From positions 1 to 58,318 of the forward strand of contig JAKISE010000009.1 in the NCBI GenBank assembly GCA_021648745.1: 58,318 bases of DNA, given 5' to 3'. Below are positions 51,854-58,318 of this stretch, in pieces. How positions within the stretch are numbered: position 1 is the stretch's first letter; the number at the start of each line of letters is the position of its first letter. The notes beneath the pieces were generated by a model. It worked only from the letters and a program-made list of their open reading frames with translations. It was not told where the DNA came from and made no database searches. The translations under genes and the position numbers were made by a program. The DNA comes from Cyclobacteriaceae bacterium (GTDB lineage: Bacteria > Bacteroidota > Bacteroidia > Cytophagales > Cyclobacteriaceae).

Positions 51854-53174
51854 GGCTTTCTTTTAACTGATAAATTGAAATAGGTTTTTCTCTGCCTTTC
51901 ACATTAACAGACCCTAGAGCAACGTACATATCTTTTATTTTGGGGTCGAGCTGAAGGTGTACTTCTTCAGAAATTAATAATTGGCTGTTAAATTTTTTGT
52001 TTAGTTGCTCAATTCGAGAGGCAAGAATTACCACATTGCCTGTGATAGAGTATTGTTTTCGAGCTGTGGAGCCAATATTACCTGTTACAGCTTCGCCAAA
52101 GTGAATCCCGATCCCTAACCGAGTAGCACGAATTTCTTCTTGTTCAATTTTGTTTTTTAAGGTTGTTAAAATTTCTTGTGCTGCCATAGCTGCATGTTCA
52201 CTACTATTGCCTACTGCTATAGGTGACCCAAAAGTGGCCATAAACCCATCTCCTAAAAATTGATTAATAATACCATGGTGCGATTGCACAATATCTATCA
52301 TAAAACCAAACATGATATTTAGGTAGTTTACTACTTCTTCTGGTTCTTTATTTTCAACAAATGGTGTAAAATTTCTAATATCCAAAAACATTATGGTCAC
52401 ATTCTTCCTCGTTCCGGTAAGTTCCTTTGGGTTTTCAAGAATTTCATGCACAACCTGTTGCGAAATTTGTTGACCAAACAAGTCTATTACTGCATTTTTT
52501 TCAATAATAGTATTTAACGAAGCGCTCATCTTCGATTTAATTAACCTAGCTACAAAACCAGCCGATATTCCAGCCGTAATCATCATAATGCTCTGCCCAA
52601 GGTATTGTATAGTTGATAAGCTAACATTATTGTAGGTTGAAGGAACATTGAAATAGCTATAATTAATTACAATTGCCACATACGTTATTGCTGCTAGTAA
52701 TCCAGCAAAAATCGAAAGTTTGAAATCGAGATGGAGTGTAGATAAAATAATGAGGATAAAATAGGTAAGAACCGCAGGTGAAGAAAGAATTACAGTGGCT
52801 TCTGACCGCTCTACCACCACTATTAATAGCACACTTAACAGGCTTATTTCGGAAAATGTAGTAAAATAGGCTGAAAATTTTGATCTAAGGTTGAACCATT
52901 CGCTTTTAGCTTTAACCAAATAATGTACTAGTAGTTCGTACCCAATTATTACCAATGCATAAATTATAAGGGCATAAATTGCGATATTAGACTCAAAAAT
53001 ATCAATGTATTGTTCTCCAAAAAATAGATAGACCAGCAATAAAGAAATACCAACAAACGACAATAACCCAATTAGAATAATAGCCCGAAGACGCGCACTC
53101 TTTCCTATCTCATGGTGAAAGAGGTCTTCTAGCAGATTCTCACTCTGACTTCTCAAATTACTTGTAGTTTCCAT
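51846..53174 (-). CDS. Membrane-anchored class III nucleotide cyclase
   Basis: 442 residues: about six hydrophobic helices (30-210), a short linker, then a class III cyclase domain (255-435). Both metal Asp residues are present, in FLDIRNFT (D265) and FLGDGFMATFG (D309), as is the transition-state Arg (R387). The substrate-selecting Lys position is Gln (INQFLGDG, Q305), and the usual Asn of GxxVNLAxR is Ile (GNVVILASR, I383). The nucleotide product cannot be predicted from these residues, and activity itself is uncertain. It is upstream of and overlapping the PK-like gene. A cluster of AGGTTAAT motifs lies 60 bp upstream. Confidence 0.85.
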   Translation of the reverse strand: METTSNLRSQSENLLEDLFHHEIGKSARLRAIILIGLLSFVGISLLLVYLFFGEQYIDIFESNIAIYALIIYALVIIGYELLVHYLVKAKSEWFNLRSKFSAYFTTFSEISLLSVLLIVVVERSEATVILSSPAVLTYFILIILSTLHLDFKLSIFAGLLAAITYVAIVINYSYFNVPSTYNNVSLSTIQYLGQSIMMITAGISAGFVARLIKSKMSASLNTIIEKNAVIDLFGQQISQQVVHEILENPKELTGTRKNVTIMFLDIRNFTPFVENKEPEEVVNYLNIMFGFMIDIVQSHHGIINQFLGDGFMATFGSPIAVGNSSEHAAMAAQEILTTLKNKIEQEEIRATRLGIGIHFGEAVTGNIGSTARKQYSITGNVVILASRIEQLNKKFNSQLLISEEVHLQLDPKIKDMYVALGSVNVKGREKPISIYQLKESHE

Positions 53175-53230
53175 CGCTTATTTAAATTTGAAAATTAAGA
53201 GACTGAGCCTACACCCTGCCTCTTTTTTTT

Positions 53231-53273
53231 CAGGTTAATATAATTAACCTGACTCAACCTAACCTAGGTTAAT
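53231..53273 (-). promoter_or_regulatory. Inverted AGGTTAAT cluster upstream of the cyclase gene
   Basis: CAGGTTAAT (53231-53239), ATA, ATTAACCTG (53243-53251): a perfect 9-bp inverted repeat. A further AGGTTAAT at 53266-53273 overlaps the palindrome AACCTAGGTT (53261-53270). There is no T tract after it in either direction of transcription, so an operator is more likely than a terminator. The protein that would bind is unknown. Confidence 0.45.
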
Positions 53274-53279
53274 TAATTA

Positions 53280-53762
53280 TCACTTCAATTCAAAATGAGC
53301 AAAAAACTGCTCTAAAGAAGCTTCAAGGGCTTCAATATTTTTTATTGAAGCTTCTAAATCTGTTTCATTTTTTATAACATCAATATTTGCAAGCATAGGT
53401 GCTAATACAATATGCAACTTATCATGGTCAGGCCCTTTCATACTGCACTTGCTTATAATTTCTTTGGTTATTTCACCAAGTTGATTGCCCAGTGCATTAT
53501 ACTCTTGATTGCCAGGAGCATTGTGGCTTGTTTTAAATAATATTATGGTAACTTTTAATTGTTTCATTCCATTGTATGTTGGCTCATCAGCCTCCCATTT
53601 TGCTCCGTTATTTAAACTTAGTCGGGCTTCATTATTTTCCTGATGATGCTCCTCTTTAGTCTCTTGTTCGTGCATTTCGTGTTTTTGCTCGTTTGATACC
53701 CCGCAAGACAGCAAAAGCCCAGAAGCTAATATAAATCCGGTAATAATTTTAGTAAGTTTCAT
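53280..53762 (-). CDS. Small His-rich lipoprotein, function unknown
   Basis: A 160-residue lipoprotein (LASGLLLSC, Cys about 20). A His/Glu-rich linker follows (HEMHEQETKEEHHQ, about 28-41), then a helical domain with two amphipathic helices (LGEITKEIISKCSMKGPDHDKL and LEASIKNIEALEASLEQFF, cited by positions about 93-114 and 138-156). The His-rich linker suggests metal binding in the periplasm; no family is recognised. It lies 20 bp after the DUF1302-like gene on the same strand, at the end of the envelope locus. Confidence 0.6.
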   Translation of the reverse strand: MKLTKIITGFILASGLLLSCGVSNEQKHEMHEQETKEEHHQENNEARLSLNNGAKWEADEPTYNGMKQLKVTIILFKTSHNAPGNQEYNALGNQLGEITKEIISKCSMKGPDHDKLHIVLAPMLANIDVIKNETDLEASIKNIEALEASLEQFFAHFELK

Positions 53763-53782
53763 AGTGTTTAAGTTTAATCTGG

Positions 53783-55027
53783 TTAAAAATTATATTTAAT
53801 TCTAACATACATCATATCGTTATCATCGTACTGCCCAAACATACCTTTGCTACCAGTAAATATATTGGCTCCTAATTCAAGGCTAACAGCATCCATAGGA
53901 TAGTAAAATCCTCTGATTCTCATTAGGGCATCGTTATTATTAAATCCGTAATAGGAGAACCATTCAAGTCTCACTGTTTCTCTAAACATTGATTTACTTA
54001 TTAATAATGTAGCCAAATTATCCACTTCCTCATCTTTGATCGACTCGTCATAATCAATTATAACGCGTTGAATAAATTGTGCACTAAGTTTCCAATCTCC
54101 AATAGACTTATCTAAACCAACTACATAATTAATAAAGTTTTTTTGCACCAACGCATCTTTGGCTGTTGGATCTAATGTTTGATAATACTTATCAAAATAA
54201 TAGGCTCCTTCTCCTCTTAATACAAACCCTTGAATATCCGTATTAAAACTCATACCTGCCAAAGCCAACCGATGATACTCGGGCTTAATTAACAAACTAG
54301 GTGCATTAGGATCGGGTGGAGCAATTTGAGTTACGTGCATAGTGGGTGCATCATCCCACGTATAAGCCCCCATTAGTTGAATATCTGCCCAAGATTTGCT
54401 AAGGCTATACTTTAGGAACACTTCGCTACTTTCTAAAGAAAATGGCACCTCTATATTGCTTGTATCAAAAGTTGGTGGTGCAGGAAAATCAATGGTAGGC
54501 TCCCAAATATCTGAAGGAAAAATGCTGGGAGTAAACGATGGGATTAAAACCAACTCAAAACTATGATCGTAATTAGGGTAATAATTTATTTTAGCTGCGT
54601 TTACACCAATTCTAATCTCATTAAAATCTCGTAGCAAAAAGTCTGTTAAATCTAATGGAGATACAATGTCTGTAATAAATACACCATCGGCTTGTCCCCA
54701 TACGATCTGCTGCTTACCTACTCTAAAATCAAATTTATCAAGATAAATGTCAACATAAGCTTCCCTTAGTTTAAACTCATCATCCTTGTTAGGGTATTGA
54801 AAATAATAAGGGTTTGCGTATAGGGCAAACTTATCTGACTGAAGCCTAAACTCGAGGTTAAGCGTATTTTGAATGATACTATATTCGTTAGGTGGTGCCA
54901 ATAATACACCTGTATAATTTCTTACAAAGCCATTTATTTCTAGCTTCGGTTCATCCTCTGATTGGGCAAAGCCAAATTGGCTCCAAAGCAATGCTGCTCC
55001 CAATATGTAAATTGCTTTAATTTTCAT
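53783..55027 (-). CDS. DUF1302-like outer-membrane barrel protein
   Basis: A 414-residue protein with signal peptide (cleavage near FGFAQ, 22). The porin-like barrel has LREAYVDIYLDKFDFRVGKQQIVWGQADGV (about 87-116; key R-x-G-K-Q-x-x-W-G-x-x-D). This is the hallmark of DUF1302-type proteins, as is the following SPLDLTDFLLRDFNEIR. It ends in YVRIKYNF with terminal Phe. Such barrels occur beside RND permeases and LolA-like proteins, as here, and are thought to move hydrophobic compounds or lipids to the outer membrane. It overlaps the small membrane protein gene by 11 bp. Confidence 0.78.
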   Translation of the reverse strand: MKIKAIYILGAALLWSQFGFAQSEDEPKLEINGFVRNYTGVLLAPPNEYSIIQNTLNLEFRLQSDKFALYANPYYFQYPNKDDEFKLREAYVDIYLDKFDFRVGKQQIVWGQADGVFITDIVSPLDLTDFLLRDFNEIRIGVNAAKINYYPNYDHSFELVLIPSFTPSIFPSDIWEPTIDFPAPPTFDTSNIEVPFSLESSEVFLKYSLSKSWADIQLMGAYTWDDAPTMHVTQIAPPDPNAPSLLIKPEYHRLALAGMSFNTDIQGFVLRGEGAYYFDKYYQTLDPTAKDALVQKNFINYVVGLDKSIGDWKLSAQFIQRVIIDYDESIKDEEVDNLATLLISKSMFRETVRLEWFSYYGFNNNDALMRIRGFYYPMDAVSLELGANIFTGSKGMFGQYDDNDMMYVRIKYNF

Positions 55028-55382
55028 TTCTATTTCTTAAATATGTAATTGATAACACAGCACTCCAAATAAGTATGCGGAAGGTCATAGCCTGAAGGCT
55101 GTCAGGTGCCACCGTGTCGAAAAAAATAATGAGTAATATGGTTAAAACAAGCAAATGGCTCATTAATATGGCCGTTGGCCCCTTATAATCAGGTTGCTTC
55201 CATAGTTTATAAGCAATAAACAAAGAGGCAAAACCTAGTACCACGTTGTACACTACCAACCACTCTAATACTTGATAATTAGGCGCAGTTATTTTTAATA
55301 ATACACTGCTTCCGGCAATCACTGATAAACCACCAATCAGTGCTGCTAAAAATGCGGATACTATTCTACCTAGGTTTGCCAT
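55017..55382 (-). CDS. Small four-helix membrane protein, function unknown
   Basis: A 121-residue hydrophobic protein with four predicted helices (about 8-28, 40-60, 70-90, 98-114) and a short positively charged C-terminus (TYLRNRNEN). I do not recognise a family. It is translationally coupled to the DUF1302-like barrel (11-bp overlap) and lies after the LolA-like gene, so it is probably an accessory of the same envelope system. Confidence 0.6.
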   Translation of the reverse strand: MANLGRIVSAFLAALIGGLSVIAGSSVLLKITAPNYQVLEWLVVYNVVLGFASLFIAYKLWKQPDYKGPTAILMSHLLVLTILLIIFFDTVAPDSLQAMTFRILIWSAVLSITYLRNRNEN

Positions 55383-55403
55383 CTTTGTTTAGTTTTTTTG
55401 CAC

Positions 55404-55454
55404 CGTTATTGCGAGCGAAGTGAAGCAATTTTTTCGTTTCACAGATTGCTTCGT
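55404..55454. repeat. Palindromic repeat inside the RND/DUF1302 locus
   Basis: CGTTATTGCGAGCGAAG, then TGAAGCAAT, and an inverse ATTGCTTCGT at 55445-55454. It is the same class as the repeat at 37652. It fills the 83-bp gap between the LolA-like gene and the small membrane protein gene and could tune expression between the two halves of the operon. Confidence 0.55.
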
Positions 55455-55465
55455 ACAGGCACTAA

Positions 55466-56245
55466 TTACAATCCTTTCATCATAGCTCTTTGCGTAAATT
55501 TTTCATCGCCAAGGCCTTTTTCTAATTCTATGTTCGAAAGCTTTATTACTGTTTTATGGCTGCGTTGTACGTTTCTCATGTCTTGAGTTATAATAGTCCA
55601 GTAGCCGTTAATTTGTTTGAATTCAGGAATGGTAAGGACTTTTAATAACTCTTCATCCTCATCGTAAAACTCAATTTTTAGAGGAATCCACTTGTCTTTA
55701 ATTACCCAAGCTACTCGTTTGGAATACTGCCCTTCTTCTTTGGGCGTGCTTTCAATAACATAGCATTGCTCTCCGTTTAAAGTCTCTTGTTTTAAGAGTT
55801 TATGCACATCCTTTTTAGGGCTACGCTTTTCCAAATCTTCATAAGTAAAATCCGACCCCATAAAATAGTCGTCTTTACTACCTCCTGATATTCTTTTTAC
55901 TTTTTTCAAAGCAGGTAAGTATAACCATTGGTCATCATCACGATCATCGTCATAACTATAATTTAGGAATGAAGTGTTCTTAACATCGGCAGGAGCTTTA
56001 AAGAACATTACCTTCTTTTCTACTTCTTCGTAATCTTTTAAAAATTGGTGTAAGTAACGTACTCTTTCCTTGCCTTTTGAATTTATAAGAGTCATCGTCA
56101 TATCTGACTCTCCATCAGATGGAGACGCTCTATTATATACTTTCCAGGCTATTTCTTCGCCTGTTTGCGCCTTTAATTTTACTGGTATTATAGCCGCTAA
56201 CAAAGCGATACCAAGCGTAGCTGTAATTAATTTTAAATTTTTCAT
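55466..56245 (-). CDS. Outer-membrane lipoprotein-sorting protein-like (LolA fold, RND-associated)
   Basis: A periplasmic protein of about 259 residues with signal peptide (MKNLKLITATLGIALLAAII, then VKLKAQ). The body matches the LolA-like proteins beside MMPL/RND genes: DMTMTLINSKGKERVRYL, FLNYSYDDDRDDDQWLYLPAL, KRISGGSKDDYFMGSDFTYEDL and YVIESTPKEEGQYSKRVAWV. They are thought to accept lipid cargo from the RND permease. Two earlier in-frame ATGs (56293, 56272) add a hydrophilic lead that would spoil the signal peptide, so 56245 is chosen. Directly downstream of the RND gene. Confidence 0.82.
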   Translation of the reverse strand: MKNLKLITATLGIALLAAIIPVKLKAQTGEEIAWKVYNRASPSDGESDMTMTLINSKGKERVRYLHQFLKDYEEVEKKVMFFKAPADVKNTSFLNYSYDDDRDDDQWLYLPALKKVKRISGGSKDDYFMGSDFTYEDLEKRSPKKDVHKLLKQETLNGEQCYVIESTPKEEGQYSKRVAWVIKDKWIPLKIEFYDEDEELLKVLTIPEFKQINGYWTIITQDMRNVQRSHKTVIKLSNIELEKGLGDEKFTQRAMMKGL

Positions 56246-56273
56246 TTTGTTAAAATTTTGATTGTTATTCATT

Positions 56274-58318
56274 TTATTTTTTCTTTTTATCAAAATAGAT
56301 ATTAGTCATATAGAGTACTATAAACATAATGGTTACGGTGCCAATAAAGCTGGTAAACATATTAAGCGAAACCACTGCCCCTAAGGCTTGGTTGGGCAAA
56401 AATTCGGATACGAGCAATACTAAGAAACCAGCAATTACTACAATGGCATTGAACGAAATGGCTCTTCCAGAATGTGCCATTGTTTTCTTTATGGTTAGCT
56501 CTTTATCGCCTGTGGCAAGGGCATTAATTTTGTACCTGTCTATAAAATGCACGGCATAATCAATACCAATGCCAATGGCAATGCTTGATATTAAAGCGGT
56601 GGTGGTTTCGAGCGGAATATTTAACCAGCCCAGTACACCAAATGATATTACGGCTGTAATCATAATTGGTATAGTACCAATTAAGCCAACCTTCCAACTT
56701 TTAAACATGCCACCTAGCAGAATTAGCACAATAAAGAATGAAAGTATTAAACTTTTAATTTGTCCTTCGAGTATCAGGTTATTGAATAAAAGCAGTGTGT
56801 AGCCACTTCCGGCAAAGTTTAAATCAACGCCAACCGCTTTAAAATCATCTTTATAGGTTTTTAAATGGGCAATAATTTCTTCTAACGTTTTAGAATTATC
56901 GGTTTTTACCTGAAAATTGTAATTGCCTGTTTTAAAATCAGAATCTACCACTTCCCATAGTTTATCGGGGTCGCCACTCATTTCGTATAATAAAATGTAT
57001 TGGGCTATTAAGTCGCTATCATTAGGTATGGTGTTAAACTCTTCCCTATCTTCATTCAGTACCTTATTCATTCTTTTTAAGAAATCGTTAAGGCTTATTC
57101 CACCTCCAATGGCACTAAATTTGGCAATGGTTTCGTTCATCATCTTTTCAGATAAGTGTAGCACTTCTGGTGATTTAAAAGCATCATTCTCCTTACTTTC
57201 CAGAATTACATTGATAGAGGTGGTTCCCATAAACTTCTCATTTACAAAAGCATCTGTTTGTACAATAGGGTTCGAATCTGGGAATCGTTCTAAAAAGCTG
57301 GAATTAATCCACACTTTAGATGCGCCATAGCCAAAAAATATCACCAACAGGATTGTCCAAACAATAAAGGCTGTTTTATACTTGGTTATTTTAAGTGCAA
57401 ACCACCCAGCCCAGTTGGCAAAAGCGTCTTCCTTTTTAGCTTTTTCATCTTGGTGTTTTACTTTGGGCAAGCCAAACATCATAGAGCCAGCTGGTATTAT
57501 AACTAATGAAAGTACCATAGCAAAAAGTACTCCCAGTGCTGCAAACACAGCAAAATATTTAATAGGATAAACCTCAGAAGTTAATAAAGAAAGAAACCCA
57601 ACAGCGGTTGTAATGGAGGTCATGCCAACTGGTTTCCACATTTCGGCCACCATATTGGTAATTTTATCCTCTTTAGATTTGGCTTTATTAGAGCGCATAT
57701 ACAACTGTAGATGGCTAAACATGTGAATGCCATCTGCAACACCAATAGCAATTAACAACACAGGGATTAAGGTGGTTACCGCATAAATAGGAATACCTAG
57801 GCCAGCCATAATAGCAAACGACCATATAGATGAAACCAGTACAACTAGCATGGTTAATACAGTAGCTTTAACGCTTTTAAGCACTACCATTAGCACAATA
57901 ATGATTAAGAGCATTACAATGGGCAACATGGTTTTCATATCCTTGGGCATTAAAATGGCCATGGTGCCTTCTATAATGGGTTGCCCTGCCACATAAAGCA
58001 CATCGCCATCGCCTTCGTATTCTGTACTAAGCTCAATTATGGTATTATAAAAATCTTCGCTAAACACATCATCGTCTAATTTAGTAATGATAAGCGTAGC
58101 CGTTTCATCTTCGGATACAATTCGCCCATGCACCATATCGTTGGTTGTTACTGCTTGCGCTAAATTTTCAAGTTTTTCTTCCGATTTAGGCACTCTTTTA
58201 TAAAATTCATCAATCTCCAATCCTTCAACAGAGCCTCTGATATTATCCGCAGTGTATAAAGAAGTAATATCTGATTTATGAATTTCATCCATCTTTCCCA
58301 AAGCTTTCGTCAAGTCTT
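56274..58318 (-). CDS. RND/MMPL-family transporter (5' end outside window)
   Basis: At least 680 residues, reading off the window end with no start codon of its own visible. After a periplasmic segment there is a block of helices (MVLLIIIVLMVVLKSVKATVL, about 130-150) with LIAIGVADGIHMFSHL, a canonical RND/SSD helix 4-type motif. A second periplasmic domain follows (about 320-490), and a repeat of the helix block has ISSIAIGIGIDYAVHFIDRY (Asp in GxxxDYxVH). This is the HpnN/MMPL-like lipid-exporter arrangement. Neighbours LolA-like and DUF1302-like support transport of a lipid or hydrophobic compound to the outer membrane. Confidence 0.87.
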   Translation of the reverse strand, partial: DLTKALGKMDEIHKSDITSLYTADNIRGSVEGLEIDEFYKRVPKSEEKLENLAQAVTTNDMVHGRIVSEDETATLIITKLDDDVFSEDFYNTIIELSTEYEGDGDVLYVAGQPIIEGTMAILMPKDMKTMLPIVMLLIIIVLMVVLKSVKATVLTMLVVLVSSIWSFAIMAGLGIPIYAVTTLIPVLLIAIGVADGIHMFSHLQLYMRSNKAKSKEDKITNMVAEMWKPVGMTSITTAVGFLSLLTSEVYPIKYFAVFAALGVLFAMVLSLVIIPAGSMMFGLPKVKHQDEKAKKEDAFANWAGWFALKITKYKTAFIVWTILLVIFFGYGASKVWINSSFLERFPDSNPIVQTDAFVNEKFMGTTSINVILESKENDAFKSPEVLHLSEKMMNETIAKFSAIGGGISLNDFLKRMNKVLNEDREEFNTIPNDSDLIAQYILLYEMSGDPDKLWEVVDSDFKTGNYNFQVKTDNSKTLEEIIAHLKTYKDDFKAVGVDLNFAGSGYTLLLFNNLILEGQIKSLILSFFIVLILLGGMFKSWKVGLIGTIPIMITAVISFGVLGWLNIPLETTTALISSIAIGIGIDYAVHFIDRYKINALATGDKELTIKKTMAHSGRAISFNAIVVIAGFLVLLVSEFLPNQALGAVVSLNMFTSFIGTVTIMFIVLYMTNIYFDKKKK

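Noticed and set aside
51846..53174. Calling the cyclase a Pycsar pyrimidine cyclase paired with the HD-effector gene at 45974
   Set aside because: The genes are 4.7 kb apart in separate operons, and the cyclase has a membrane domain not typical of PycC; there is no direct evidence for pairing.
1..58318. CRISPR arrays, tRNA or rRNA genes
   Set aside because: I saw no regularly spaced repeats with unique spacers, and no recognisable tRNA or rRNA sequence.

Overview
The window is chromosomal DNA of a low-GC member of the Bacteroidota, most likely order Cytophagales. This rests on an intact Bacteroidota-type dcw cell-wall and division cluster, two promoters matching the Bacteroidota housekeeping consensus (TTG/TTTG-N19-TAnnTTTG), a carboxypeptidase-regulatory/plug/barrel TonB receptor, a PorV/PorQ-like outer-membrane protein and many small lipoproteins. 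The genus is not determined.

Layout. 1-6000: 3' end of a membrane-embedded spermidine-synthase-like protein, a ComB-like phosphatase, and a two-gene outer-membrane operon. 6089-22897: polyprenyl diphosphate synthase under its own promoter, then the tightly packed cluster mraZ-rsmH-ftsL-ftsI-murE-mraY-murD-ftsW-murG-murC-ftsQ-ftsA-ftsZ, ended by a terminator. The mraZ promoter overlaps 10-bp-phased TGNNN boxes (candidate MraZ operator). The predicted transcript begins with a 166-nt near-palindromic hairpin. 22900-31700: scattered accessory genes (lipoprotein, esterase, TonB receptor, PNP, YceI, FMN reductase, ruvC) separated by repeats. 31700-38450: a glycosyltransferase/deacetylase/SpoIIE-phosphatase cluster interrupted by an MNT/HEPN toxin-antitoxin pair, then moaD-moaE. 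38650-49970: aminopeptidase P, a three-module secreted phosphoesterase/kinase-like/beta-barrel protein, an HD-Pycsar-effector-like membrane protein, an RnfD-like protein, and envelope proteins. 49985-58318: a pyruvate-kinase-like gene overlapping a class III cyclase gene, then an envelope locus (lipoprotein, DUF1302-like barrel, small membrane protein, LolA-like protein, RND permease running off the window).

The most unusual non-coding element is a family of about 263-bp miniature elements (three full copies and one 5'-deleted copy). They have long terminal inverted repeats, 5-bp A/T-rich target duplications and two internal hairpins. Comparison of diverged copies shows paired base changes in all three helices, so base pairing itself appears to be conserved. 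One copy sits inside an older palindromic repeat, and another abuts a decayed gene fragment.

Other points for follow-up are the HD-Pycsar-type fusion, the phosphoesterase/kinase-like/barrel fusion, and the cyclase and pyruvate-kinase-like pair, both of which have altered catalytic residues. No tRNA, rRNA or CRISPR array was seen. All functional assignments come from reading motifs; no database search was possible.
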